Both the position numbers and the translations under genes were made by a program. DNA of 64,000 bases, taken from positions 1-64,000 of the forward strand of contig CAJTFB010000012.1 of assembly GCA_910575665.1 (NCBI GenBank). Direction: 5' to 3'. Under the pieces are notes generated by a model, which did no database searches, had not been told where the DNA came from, and saw nothing but the letters and a program-made list of their open reading frames with translations. This stretch comes from Eubacteriaceae bacterium. Its GTDB lineage: Bacteria; Bacillota; Clostridia; Lachnospirales; Lachnospiraceae. Of the stretch, positions 34,549 through 43,465 are shown piece after piece; position 1 is the stretch's first letter, and every line of letters starts with the position of its first letter.

Positions 34549-35745
34549 ATGACAGAAGATATTCAAAAGAAAGCCATTCAGAAATATGGTTCCCCATTGT
34601 ATCTTTATGATATGGATCAATTCAGGCTCAATATAGACAAACTTAGAGAGCATCTGTTTCCTGAAAGTGGATTGTTTTTTTCAATGAAGGCCAATCCATT
34701 ATCTGCATTTTCCAGCATAGCCTGTGAGAGAAGCTGTGGCGTAGAAATAGCATCTGGAGGGGAGCTGGAGCAGGCACTAGATAGTGGTGCTGCTCCTGGA
34801 AATATCGTGTTTACCGGACCAGGGAAAACAGAAAGTGAGTTACTGCAGGCCATCGATGCACAAATTTATATGATTCATGCAGAGTCTCTCCGGGAGATAC
34901 GAATCATCAATCAGTTAGCGGAGAGGAAGAACTGTAGTGTGCCCATTGCACTTCGTATTAATCCAAATGGAATAAAGTCATCGGGGAAGATACAGATGAG
35001 TGGAACTGCTTCGCAGTTTGGAATCGAAGAGACGGAAATTGATGACAGTTTGTTTGAAGAAATAAATTCCTTGAAAAATGTTAATTTAACTGGTGTACAT
35101 ATTTATATGGGAACATCTATATTAAATGCTGAGGAGATATGTCGGAATACGGAGTATTCAATTCAGCTGGGAATAGAACTTTCTGGAAAATATGCTTTCA
35201 AATTAAGATATCTAAACGTAGGCGGGGGATTTGGCATTCCTTATTTTCCAGGAGAAAAGGCATTAGATTTGACAGCGATGAGTAGCGGAATGGCGATATT
35301 AAAAGAAAAATACCAGAAATCGTTACGGGAAACAAAATTGTTTTTTGAGAGTGGGCGTTTTCTTTTGGCAGAATGTGGATTGTTTATGGTCTGTGTGTTA
35401 TATCGAAAAGAATCTCGTGGAAATACTTATCTGGTTTGTGATGGCGGTGCGAATTTCCATGCTGCCTCTGCCTTTTTAGGAAGGTTCGTCCGGGGAAATT
35501 TCCCTATGTATGTATTAGGCAAAGAGGGAGCGGAAAAAGAGTTTTATGTGACGGGACCCTCTTGTACGCCAACGGATCTGTTGGGTCAGAAGGTCATGCT
35601 TCCATCGGACACAGATGAGGGGGATATCATTGTGATAGAAAAGTCTGGGGCATACGGACTTACCTACAGTCCTTATGGTTTTCTGAGCCACAAACTGCCA
35701 TTGGAGATTGGCTACGAAAAAGAAAATGGGTTCCAGATATTATAA
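34549..35745 (+). CDS. BtrK-like fold-III PLP decarboxylase
   Basis: A 398-residue enzyme of the diaminopimelate/ornithine decarboxylase fold. PLP lysine Lys47 lies in FFSMKANP; the phosphate loop is LNVGGGFGIPYF (222-233); ESGRF (267-271), CDGGANFH and the active-site GPSCTPTD (Cys339) are present. In butirosin, BtrK decarboxylates glutamyl carrier protein to GABA carrier protein. Lies 12 bases after the BtrH-like gene and 30 before an ATP-grasp ligase, so a carrier-bound substrate is likely. A free amino acid substrate (LysA-type) is the alternative, but no lysine genes are near. Confidence 0.82.
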   Translation: MTEDIQKKAIQKYGSPLYLYDMDQFRLNIDKLREHLFPESGLFFSMKANPLSAFSSIACERSCGVEIASGGELEQALDSGAAPGNIVFTGPGKTESELLQAIDAQIYMIHAESLREIRIINQLAERKNCSVPIALRINPNGIKSSGKIQMSGTASQFGIEETEIDDSLFEEINSLKNVNLTGVHIYMGTSILNAEEICRNTEYSIQLGIELSGKYAFKLRYLNVGGGFGIPYFPGEKALDLTAMSSGMAILKEKYQKSLRETKLFFESGRFLLAECGLFMVCVLYRKESRGNTYLVCDGGANFHAASAFLGRFVRGNFPMYVLGKEGAEKEFYVTGPSCTPTDLLGQKVMLPSDTDEGDIIVIEKSGAYGLTYSPYGFLSHKLPLEIGYEKENGFQIL

Positions 35746-35775
35746 ATATTCGGTGAGGCTAAAGAAGAGGTAATA

Positions 35776-37041
35776 ATGAATTTTTGCTGGCTGTTTAATA
35801 TTGGAATAGAAGATAACTGGTCTGTAGACCGATTTAAGATGAAAGATCTGGAAGAGGATTGTATTGTACAGCATATGGAAGAAATTATGCTGTTAATGGC
35901 AGATAAAGATGATACTCTGCTCTTGCGCAGGAAACCAAATGACACGTTTTTATGCCAAATGAGGTCCTATGGATTTGAAGTACCCCAAATAATTTATCCA
36001 GAGAAAGAAGATACAACAAAAACAATTACCCAGCTTGTTCTTGAAGATAAAAGGATTCTTCAGGAATTAAAAGAGTTGTCTCGTAAAAAGGATACACATC
36101 TTCTTCCCTATGGTGTTACCGAAGATGAGGAAATACTGGCTAAGGAATGTGGTATGAGGTTGATTGGACCGAGTTCGACGGTATCACGCGTTTCCAATAG
36201 CAAATTATATGCAAAAGAACTTATAAAAAGACTCCATCTGTCATCGCCGGATGGAAAAGTATGTGAGAATTTTGACCAGATTCGGGAAGAGTGGGAACGT
36301 TTAAGGAAGCAGTTTCGCCGTATCGTTATGAAAAGACCATATGGGGCATCCGGAAGAGGATTATATCTGGTGGAGAATTTTGAGAAGCTGCAAAGAGTGC
36401 TGTATATATTGAAGCGTTCTGGCGGTGAAAATGAAAAATGTATTGTAGAGGGCTGGTATGAGGATAAAAAGGATTTAAACACTCAGATGTTTATATGCGA
36501 TGATGGTAATATTAAAATACTCTCAGTAAAGGAACAAATCCTGGAGGGTACTGTATACAAAGGTTCAATTTTTCCAGTTGAATTGTCAGTTGATATAAAG
36601 AGTAAATACTTAACTGCTTTAGAAAAGGCGGGGAGCGAGTTGTACAAGGATGGCATAAGAGGAATTGTCGGCATTGATTCTATCGTGACGGAACAAGAAA
36701 TTTTTCCGATCATAGAGATCAACGTGAGATTTACGCTTTCTACTTATCTGTCTATGTTACCATTGCGATTTCCAGATAGATATTTTTGCTCCATGTATTA
36801 CAGGATTTTTTTGTCGGAGAAATGGAATTACACTGAAATAACAAAAAAACTAGTTCGAGCCGGGCTGGCGTTTGATACGAAAACTAGGGAAGGAATATTT
36901 TGTTATAACCATGCCTGTGTACACCAGGATATTTTAGGTAAAGCTGGACGCTTATTTGTCATAATGATTGCAAAGCAAAGGACAGATTTACAAAAACTGC
37001 GTTTTAAATTGGAACAGTTATTGGAGGAGGCAAAATATTGA
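35776..37041 (+). CDS. BtrJ-like ATP-grasp ligase
   Basis: A 421-residue protein with a pre-ATP-grasp N-terminus and an ATP-grasp fold: RIVMKRPYGASGRGLYLVEN (ATP loop, about 178-197), CIVEGWYEDKKDLNTQMFIC and the metal-binding EINVRFTLSTYLSML. The arrangement matches BtrJ, which uses ATP to attach glutamate to the carrier protein phosphopantetheine. The next gene is a carrier protein that starts one base after its stop. The amino acid loaded cannot be read from sequence. Confidence 0.78.
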   Translation: MNFCWLFNIGIEDNWSVDRFKMKDLEEDCIVQHMEEIMLLMADKDDTLLLRRKPNDTFLCQMRSYGFEVPQIIYPEKEDTTKTITQLVLEDKRILQELKELSRKKDTHLLPYGVTEDEEILAKECGMRLIGPSSTVSRVSNSKLYAKELIKRLHLSSPDGKVCENFDQIREEWERLRKQFRRIVMKRPYGASGRGLYLVENFEKLQRVLYILKRSGGENEKCIVEGWYEDKKDLNTQMFICDDGNIKILSVKEQILEGTVYKGSIFPVELSVDIKSKYLTALEKAGSELYKDGIRGIVGIDSIVTEQEIFPIIEINVRFTLSTYLSMLPLRFPDRYFCSMYYRIFLSEKWNYTEITKKLVRAGLAFDTKTREGIFCYNHACVHQDILGKAGRLFVIMIAKQRTDLQKLRFKLEQLLEEAKY

Positions 37042-37042
37042 T

Positions 37043-37291
37043 ATGGAGCTGGAAAAAACGATACGGAACAAGCTGGCAGAAGTGTTAAGGACCGAGAATC
37101 CAGAGGAGATATCTTTAGAAAAGGATTTGAAAGAGTATGGAATGGATTCGTTAAATGCCATCGAACTGGTTGTTGCATTAGAAATGGAATTTGGGATTGA
37201 ATTCGCTGAAGATGACTTACTGGTAGATAATCTCTGTACCGTGCAGAAATTAATACTTGTGGTGAGGAAATATCAAGGGCTTAGGAGGTGA
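37043..37291 (+). CDS. Acyl carrier protein 1 (BtrI-like)
   Basis: An 82-residue carrier protein with the phosphopantetheine serine Ser36 in KEYGMDSLNAIELVVAL and the acidic helices of a type II ACP. GGAGG stands upstream inside the end of the ATP-grasp gene and the two are separated by one base. It probably carries the aminoacyl group made by the ligase and decarboxylase. It is not the fatty-acid ACP, as no fab genes are near. AcpS-type activation would come from elsewhere. Confidence 0.88.
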   Translation: MELEKTIRNKLAEVLRTENPEEISLEKDLKEYGMDSLNAIELVVALEMEFGIEFAEDDLLVDNLCTVQKLILVVRKYQGLRR

Positions 37292-37364
37292 GATTATGAA
37301 TAAATGAAATATTATAAAGAAATAGGTTGATCATTTAAGGTGAAGGAAAGGAGAACAAAAGACA

Positions 37365-37895
37365 ATGGATAAAATTATAAAAAACAAGTGTGTAGTATTA
37401 ATACTAATTCTAGCATTCTTTTTTTATAATGTATGTGATGTTAAAGCTGCTCAAAAAAAGAAAGAGATTCAACATACTTTTAGAATGAAAGAAATAGCGA
37501 ATTTTGGGGCATCATTATATGTGGTAGTTGATGTTTTTTCGACAGCGACAGAAAAATATACATACACAACTAAAAATGTAAAGTACAATAGGAGAAGTGT
37601 ATATGCTTATTTCAAGGAGATAACATCGCAAACTTATTACCAGTGTGGGGTTTCACCGATACGTCATTATAATAGTTCAGGTTCAGAAATTAAAAATTTT
37701 AGCTGGAAAAATGACGATGGGCTTTTTCCAGGTGGAACGGTTTTTAATTACGCTAAATATAATGATACAGAAGTAACTTATACTCGTTCAAATAGAAATA
37801 AGGCTCAGTGGACAGTTGCTGTATCTGCCCCAGACACTCAACAAAAACTTGCAGTAAAAACGGGAACTATCAGTCTGTATTTTTCATCCAAGTAA
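37365..37895 (+). CDS. Exported hypothetical protein
   Basis: A 176-residue protein with a signal peptide (CVVLILILAFFFYNVCDVKA, cleavage near Ala-Ala29) and a beta-rich, Tyr/Thr/Asn-rich mature part (about 145 residues) without known motifs. GAAAGGAGAACAAAAG is upstream. AT-rich compared with the enzyme genes. It sits between carrier protein 1 and a SurA-like protein, both in the same direction. No function assigned. Confidence 0.7.
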   Translation: MDKIIKNKCVVLILILAFFFYNVCDVKAAQKKKEIQHTFRMKEIANFGASLYVVVDVFSTATEKYTYTTKNVKYNRRSVYAYFKEITSQTYYQCGVSPIRHYNSSGSEIKNFSWKNDDGLFPGGTVFNYAKYNDTEVTYTRSNRNKAQWTVAVSAPDTQQKLAVKTGTISLYFSSK

Positions 37896-37909
37896 AGGAG
37901 GACAAAGAA

Positions 37910-38572
37910 ATGAAAAAAATATTAAAAAGGAAAAAGACATTAATCACATTGGGGACATGTATTGCTATTTTAGGCTTAACTTTCGGAACCGTAAGCATTG
38001 CTCAAAATTATTATAAGAGCTCTGGTTCTAGTGAAAAGGAAAAGGCAGTATATCAAATGGCTGAAAAAGAAAAAGAGAGATTAAAGGATAGAGGAACTTA
38101 TAACCCCAAAGGTCATATTAAAAAGGAAGATCTTGCTGAAAAAGCTGAAAATGTTGCAGATGTGTTTGATATGAGCGTCAGTGAAGCAGAAAAACGGATT
38201 ACGAAAAATTCGATTGAGAAAAAAGCCTTATATCTGGCAGCTGAAGAGGCGGGGTTTACCGTTGATGAACAGGAAGTAACAGAAGCAATTGATAAAATAA
38301 GGGCCACTTTTGTATCGGATCCAGAAGGTAAGAAAGAGCTTGAGGCTGAGATCGCCGGTATGGGAATGGATGAAGAGGAGTATTGGAATTTTGTACGTCC
38401 ACAATACAAGTCAAATATGATAGTCAACAAGTATTTGAATAAAATGTATGAAGAGAAATGTAAAGAAGAAAAAATAGATTTATATTCTGAAGAATATATG
38501 GAAAAGCGCAAAGAGTGGCGGGATTCCATCGCACAGGAGGCAATTAAAAAATATAATGTTAAGGTAGAATAA
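37910..38572 (+). CDS. Membrane-anchored SurA/PrsA-N-like protein
   Basis: A 220-residue protein with an N-terminal anchor or signal (TLITLGTCIAILGLTFGTVS) and a helical domain resembling the SurA N-terminal chaperone fold (IEKKALYLAAEEAGFTVDEQ, EVTEAIDKIRATF, MIVNKYLNKMYEE). There is no proline-isomerase domain. AAAGGAGGACAAAG lies before the ATG at 37910. It may help fold or deliver exported partners encoded beside it. Confidence 0.72.
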   Translation: MKKILKRKKTLITLGTCIAILGLTFGTVSIAQNYYKSSGSSEKEKAVYQMAEKEKERLKDRGTYNPKGHIKKEDLAEKAENVADVFDMSVSEAEKRITKNSIEKKALYLAAEEAGFTVDEQEVTEAIDKIRATFVSDPEGKKELEAEIAGMGMDEEEYWNFVRPQYKSNMIVNKYLNKMYEEKCKEEKIDLYSEEYMEKRKEWRDSIAQEAIKKYNVKVE

Positions 38573-38596
38573 ACATTATAATGAAGTTAGTACTTT

Positions 38597-38637
38597 TTGG
38601 TCAAATTGTTGTTTTAATAATGTGACAATTTGACCAA
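38597..38637. promoter_or_regulatory. 13-bp inverted repeat inside the biosynthetic unit
   Basis: TTTGGTCAAATTG pairs with CAATTTGACCAAA across a ~15-base loop, between the SurA-like gene and the lipoprotein gene. No long T-tract follows, so operator or weak terminator are both possible. Confidence 0.5.
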
Positions 38638-38678
38638 ATGTACATTTGTATCAATAGTTATTTAGTGAGGGAATACAG

Positions 38679-39452
38679 ATGAAAAAACGATATTTAGTAT
38701 TGATGGTTAGCATTTTAGTTTTACTATTTGGCTGTGGAGGAAGAAATCATTTAACTGAGACAAAAAACACGTATCCGCCAGAAAAAACGGACATAGCAAA
38801 AGAAATATATTGGGAAAAAAAAGAAGATCTGGGATTTCAGAAAACCAGTACTGTTCATTTGGAGTCTAACAAAGATAATTCAGGGTTGAAGATTGTAATA
38901 GACGGATACCCTGTCAGTCTGGAAAACGAAAAAGAGCTTACATATCAGAATTTTGACTTTACTAAAATGATAAAAAAGGATTTTGATGAAGATGGAATTA
39001 TGGAAATCGTTATATTATTTTATGGGAGGACCTTTGAGAATTTCAGAGTAATAAAATATGATGGGAAAACATGGGGAATGGTAAATATGGGCCAGGTAGA
39101 AGATACGTGGTCAAATTTTGTAGAGGTGAAGGCGCTGAAAAATAGTTCCGTGAAGATTGAGGTTAAAAAAACAGGGTATAAAACTACAGTAAAGCTTCCA
39201 AACAATAAATATCTTAAAAGAGAAGGGGAGAAAGCAATTTCGGGTACAGGTTATCATTTCTTTGAATTGCAGGATAATGATATCATCGTGGTTAATCAAT
39301 TATATCTGAATAATGTGGGGGATGCCTTTGGACAGGTCAGGCAAAAGATTCATCTCGATGAAAAAGGAACAGAGCTGATACTGGGAGAGACCAGTTATAT
39401 GTCCCAAAAAGATGCCAAAGGGAGAAAGTATGAGATGTATGAAGATTCGTAA
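38679..39452 (+). CDS. Putative lipoprotein with EF-hand-like repeat
   Basis: A 257-residue protein with a lipoprotein signal ending in LLFGCGG (Cys19). The mature part is beta-rich and includes KDFDEDGIMEIVI, an FG-GAP/calcium-loop-like segment. No family recognised. Its gene is preceded by a 106-base gap with AAATTGTTGTTT/TGTGACAATTTGACC-type near-repeats (TTTGGTCAAATTG and CAATTTGACCAAA form a perfect 13-bp inverted repeat around 38597-38637), so a terminator or regulator site separates it from the gene upstream. Confidence 0.7.
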   Translation: MKKRYLVLMVSILVLLFGCGGRNHLTETKNTYPPEKTDIAKEIYWEKKEDLGFQKTSTVHLESNKDNSGLKIVIDGYPVSLENEKELTYQNFDFTKMIKKDFDEDGIMEIVILFYGRTFENFRVIKYDGKTWGMVNMGQVEDTWSNFVEVKALKNSSVKIEVKKTGYKTTVKLPNNKYLKREGEKAISGTGYHFFELQDNDIIVVNQLYLNNVGDAFGQVRQKIHLDEKGTELILGETSYMSQKDAKGRKYEMYEDS

Positions 39453-39464
39453 GGAGGAAATAAA

Positions 39465-39710
39465 ATGCAGACGATACGCAGACAGATTATCGATATCATA
39501 GAAAAATATGCTGGTAAGGAAGTTGTAACGGACGGAGATATCAGCCTGATTGATGATTTGGAGTTTGATTCCCTTCAGCTTGTGGGAGTATTGACAGAAA
39601 TAGAGGAAAAGTTTCATATTTCTTTTGAACAGGGGGAAAAACTATTGGATATGGTGGACAGTCTGGATAAAATAACAGAGTATGTGGAGGAATTCAATGA
39701 AATATCGTAA
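39465..39710 (+). CDS. Acyl carrier protein 2
   Basis: An 81-residue carrier protein with the phosphopantetheine serine Ser36 in DDLEFDSLQLVGVLTEIEEK, more like D-alanyl or NRPS-type carriers than the first ACP. AAGGAGG precedes the ATG. It lies 12 bases before an adenylate-forming enzyme, its likely loading partner. Two carrier proteins in one unit suggest two building blocks. Confidence 0.85.
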   Translation: MQTIRRQIIDIIEKYAGKEVVTDGDISLIDDLEFDSLQLVGVLTEIEEKFHISFEQGEKLLDMVDSLDKITEYVEEFNEIS

Positions 39711-39722
39711 GGGAATTATGAG

Positions 39723-41177
39723 ATGAAGACGAGAGAGCCTGACTTATGGAATTTTAAAAAGTACGCAGACCTGCCAGCGGTTCTGACGGAGGACGGGAAA
39801 GAATACCGCTATTCGGAAATCGACCTGCTTAGGCAGGAACTTGCCAGCCGCATTCGGCCGCATACCCTTGTGCTGCTGCTGGCAGATAATGATATAGGAA
39901 GTCTGATGGGGTATGTGACCTGTCTCACACATGGCAGTGTGCCGATTTTGTTTCAGCAGGAGAGAGATAATACAGGTTTTATCTATATGGCAGAACATTA
40001 CGCTCCTGATTATGTGTGGCTGTCAGAAATACAATATAGCAGATTGAGACAAGGATTAGATTTTGGATATGAAAGCTGTTTTTATTTCCTGGGGTACATA
40101 TTATTGCAAAAGAAGGAAGTAAGTATGATCAAACTCTATCCAGACCTGGCGTTATTGCTGCCGACATCGGGCTCTACCGGCAGTCCAAAACTGGTACGTA
40201 TAAGCGCTGAAAATATAGCGGCTAATACGAGATCCATCTGTGAATATCTGGATCTGACAGAAGCAGACAGGGCAGTTATGTCTCTGCCTATGAGCTATAC
40301 CTATGGGCTTTCTGTCATAAACACTCATCTGTTCGTGGGAGGAAGTATCCTTCTGACAAAGGCAAAGGTAATACAGAGACGTTTCTGGGAGATGGTAAAC
40401 AAATACCATGTTACATTTTTTGCAGGCGTACCCTATACCTTTGAGTGCATGAAGAAAATACAGGCAGATAGGCTGGAATTAAAGGATCTGCGTATATTGA
40501 CCCAGGCAGGAGGCAGGCTGTCAGAAGAGCAGCAGCGGTATTGGGGTAAGTATGCAGAGAAGAAGGGAAAGGAATTTTATGTAATGTATGGGCAGACAGA
40601 GGCAACGGCGAGAATCAGTTATCTGCCGCCCGAGGACTGCCTGAGAAAGATTGGGAGCGTGGGAATACCTGTTCCAGGCAGCTGTATCCAGATAGAAGAT
40701 GAAGGACATCATAACGTTTCCGTACCAAAACAAGAGGGAGAGGTCGTCTGCGTGGGAAAGCAGGTGAGCCTGGGTTATGCAGAAAGTATAGAGGATTTAT
40801 CTCGGCCGGATCAAAATAAGGGAGTACTCTATACCGGGGATTTAGGTTATTTAGACGAAGAGGGGTATCTCTATATCACGGGAAGGAAAAACAGGTTTGC
40901 CAAGATTTATGGAAAGCGCATCGACCTAAATGTTTTGGAGCAGCTGGCTAAAGAATATTTTGGTGGAGAGACAGCAGCATTGGCGGATGATAAAAAAATC
41001 TATTTCTATACCGATGCGGATGTAACTGAGGATGAGCTTGCGAAAATACGAAATCACCTGCCGTTTGGCGTGGATGTTTTTGAAATCCGGGACATGGAAA
41101 CAGTGCCAAGGAAAAGTTCAGGCAAGATCGATTACAGAGGTGAAGAGTTATGCTTACAGAGAGACAGAGAAAAATAA
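39723..41177 (+). CDS. AMP-binding adenylation enzyme (acyl-ACP ligase-like)
   Basis: A 484-residue ANL-family enzyme: P-loop LLPTSGSTGSPKLVRIS (about 146-162), SLPMSYTYGLSV, YGQTEATARIS, YTGDLGYLDEEGYLYITGR and a C-terminal PRKSSGKIDYRG with the adenylation lysine. The N-terminal 140 residues are shorter than in typical acyl-CoA synthetases. It probably activates a carboxylic acid and loads carrier protein 2 next door. Its last 28 bases overlap the next gene, a PaaK-like enzyme, so they are co-translated. Confidence 0.88.
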   Translation: MKTREPDLWNFKKYADLPAVLTEDGKEYRYSEIDLLRQELASRIRPHTLVLLLADNDIGSLMGYVTCLTHGSVPILFQQERDNTGFIYMAEHYAPDYVWLSEIQYSRLRQGLDFGYESCFYFLGYILLQKKEVSMIKLYPDLALLLPTSGSTGSPKLVRISAENIAANTRSICEYLDLTEADRAVMSLPMSYTYGLSVINTHLFVGGSILLTKAKVIQRRFWEMVNKYHVTFFAGVPYTFECMKKIQADRLELKDLRILTQAGGRLSEEQQRYWGKYAEKKGKEFYVMYGQTEATARISYLPPEDCLRKIGSVGIPVPGSCIQIEDEGHHNVSVPKQEGEVVCVGKQVSLGYAESIEDLSRPDQNKGVLYTGDLGYLDEEGYLYITGRKNRFAKIYGKRIDLNVLEQLAKEYFGGETAALADDKKIYFYTDADVTEDELAKIRNHLPFGVDVFEIRDMETVPRKSSGKIDYRGEELCLQRDREK

Positions 41178-42418
41178 TACGGCATGCCTATGAGACGGTG
41201 CCTTTCTATATGAATATTAGCAGGGAAAAGGGAATTGACTGTGAGAAGTGTGAAGATCTTGCGGACATTCCTATCGTCAGTAAGGAAGATCTTGTTCTGC
41301 GGAATGATGCTTTTATTTCAGCAGGATATATGGCGGAATATCTACAGGGGAAGCTGGTACAGACCCATACGTCCGGTTCGACGGGGAAATGCGCCAATAT
41401 TTTTTGGAATCTGAAGGAATGCAGGCGTTCTCTTCTGCCGTTGTGGATAAAGAGAAAAAGATATTATGACATTAATCCACATGACAGGTATTGCTATTTT
41501 TACACGGGGAGAAGAGTTGGAGAGACTGATATAGAGATAGAGGAAGGGGGATTTGCCCTCGGTTTTTGTAAATGTAATCTGACGGATGAAAAACTAGTAC
41601 ATATCTGGGAGAAGATGAGAGAGTTTGGACCGGTGTGGATGAACCTGCAGCCCAGTATGGCAATATTATTGTGCCGGGTCATAGAAAAAAACGGGTTGGA
41701 TCCGATACCTACTCTGCGATACTTAGAAACAACCGGTGAGATGTTATTTCCACACATGCGAAAATACATACAGGAAAAAATGGATGTAGTGATTGCAGAT
41801 CAGTATGGCTGCAATGAATTAAATTCTCTTGCCTTTGAATGTCCGAAAGGGCATCTGCATTGTATGGAGGAAAATGCAGTAATTGAAATTCTTGACGAAC
41901 AGGGTGATCCACTGCCGGATGGGGAGGAAGGAGAGATCGTTGTCACCTCTCTGAGTAATTTTGCTATGCCGCTTATCCGTTATAAGATTGGTGACCGGGG
42001 ATGCTTTTTGAAGGAAACCTGTTCCTGTGATGATCCTGGGAAAGTACTGAAACTGACAACCGGGAGAAGTAATGACTGGGTTGTGGACAGGGAGGGTAAT
42101 CTGTTAAATGCCTATATATTTGTGAGATGTGTTGAAAATATTAACAGGATATACGAACATGCAATTCTGCAGTTTCAGGTAATTCAGCATGCGGTGGATA
42201 AGTTTACAATAAAGCTTGTAATCGATGAGGAATGTGAACCGGATGAAATATGCCGATACTTTATGGAAAACCTATGGCAGGGCACCCTTTTGGGAGCCGA
42301 TTTCCGCATACAGATTTATCCGGAGTTGATTCCAGAGGATAGAAGCGGGAAGTTGAAATGGTTTGTCAGTGAGATAGAGGATAATGTACAAGGGAGAGGA
42401 ATGGGGGATAATGTTTGA
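41150..42418 (+). CDS. PaaK-like adenylate-forming enzyme
   Basis: A 422-residue protein of the phenylacetate-CoA ligase (PaaK/CapK) group: VPFYMNISREKGID, TSGSTGKCANIFWN, DQYGCNELNSLAFECPKGHL, EIVVTSLSNFAMPLIRYKIG and GRSNDWV. It differs from the preceding AMP-binding enzyme in subfamily, so the unit activates two acids or has a split activation/transfer step. CapK-like members join acyl groups to amines in some pathways. ATG lies inside the previous gene with GAGG upstream. Confidence 0.85.
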   Translation: MLTERQRKIIRHAYETVPFYMNISREKGIDCEKCEDLADIPIVSKEDLVLRNDAFISAGYMAEYLQGKLVQTHTSGSTGKCANIFWNLKECRRSLLPLWIKRKRYYDINPHDRYCYFYTGRRVGETDIEIEEGGFALGFCKCNLTDEKLVHIWEKMREFGPVWMNLQPSMAILLCRVIEKNGLDPIPTLRYLETTGEMLFPHMRKYIQEKMDVVIADQYGCNELNSLAFECPKGHLHCMEENAVIEILDEQGDPLPDGEEGEIVVTSLSNFAMPLIRYKIGDRGCFLKETCSCDDPGKVLKLTTGRSNDWVVDREGNLLNAYIFVRCVENINRIYEHAILQFQVIQHAVDKFTIKLVIDEECEPDEICRYFMENLWQGTLLGADFRIQIYPELIPEDRSGKLKWFVSEIEDNVQGRGMGDNV

Positions 42419-42490
42419 GAATATAGCTGTTGGTATGTGAAATGGAAAGAGAAGCATACAGCGTTAAAATGACCTAAATGGAGATATGTT

Positions 42491-43465
42491 ATGGATAAAT
42501 ACATAAAAAGAGAGATTAAACCGTTTAATGAATTTTGGATTAACTGTGAATCAACAATGCTTCATTCCCTGTTGATTACACTTGATGAGAAATACCGTGT
42601 CATGGCATATACGAATAATTATGTATATGAGGTTCTACATTTTCCGACACCCAGCCGTAAGTGGATCAATGAGGTAAGAGTAAAACCTGAAATAATGGAC
42701 ATTTTTCATGTGGTTCTGAAAAATAGACGTGAAGTGCGGTGGAATGATTATGATAAGGCCGTCTGTGAGATAAAGGATTTCCTGAGGCAAGGGAAAATCG
42801 TTATGGCTGGCGTGGATTTGTTTTATTGGATACCGATGAATATGTGTTACCACAAGCACCATGCAGATCATTATGCCATAATTAATGGTTTTGATGAAGA
42901 CAAGGATATTTTCTTTGTTATGGATACGGATAATGTCAAATACCAGGAATTTGAAATGCCAGTAGAAAATGTGATGGAGGCCATTGCGCATTGTGATTTG
43001 CATTATGACGCACTTGTATATGATCTATGCACAAAAGAGGAAATCGAGCCTTACATGTTTGATAAAAAGGAATTGATCTGGCGGGCAAAAAGAATTTATA
43101 AGAGCCTTCGGCCGTTATCCAGGAAATACTTCTGGCTGATGGAGGAGGATGATTATAGAAAAGGATTTTACAGGGATATGTGTGTCATGTACATATTGCA
43201 GATAAATTGCCGGATGAAGGCAAACCGGCTGCTAATTGAATATCTTATAGAAAAGGAGATGATAGTGGAATTGGCTCCGCTGCAGGAGGATTGTCACCGG
43301 ATAGAAAGGAGGTGGACCGCTATAAAAAATAAGGTGTCAAAGGCTTATTTTGCAGAGAGCAGTGTGACAGAGATGGTGAACCTTGGTGAACAGATGATGA
43401 CGCAGTTTGAAGAAGAACGAAAGATGTGGAAGGCGTTTGTGAAGTTGTATGATAAACGCCGTTGA
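42491..43465 (+). CDS. BtrH-like acyltransferase, copy 2
   Basis: A 324-residue cytosolic protein of the same general type as the first gene of the unit but strongly diverged. Candidate triad: Cys19 (WINCESTMLHSLL), His127 (HADHYAIINGFDEDKD) and Asp145 (FFVMDTDN). The C-terminal half is helical and charged. GGAGATATGTT precedes the ATG. A second transferase suits a pathway that joins two carrier-bound groups or modifies two positions. The family match is by motif order only. Confidence 0.65.
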   Translation: MDKYIKREIKPFNEFWINCESTMLHSLLITLDEKYRVMAYTNNYVYEVLHFPTPSRKWINEVRVKPEIMDIFHVVLKNRREVRWNDYDKAVCEIKDFLRQGKIVMAGVDLFYWIPMNMCYHKHHADHYAIINGFDEDKDIFFVMDTDNVKYQEFEMPVENVMEAIAHCDLHYDALVYDLCTKEEIEPYMFDKKELIWRAKRIYKSLRPLSRKYFWLMEEDDYRKGFYRDMCVMYILQINCRMKANRLLIEYLIEKEMIVELAPLQEDCHRIERRWTAIKNKVSKAYFAESSVTEMVNLGEQMMTQFEEERKMWKAFVKLYDKRR

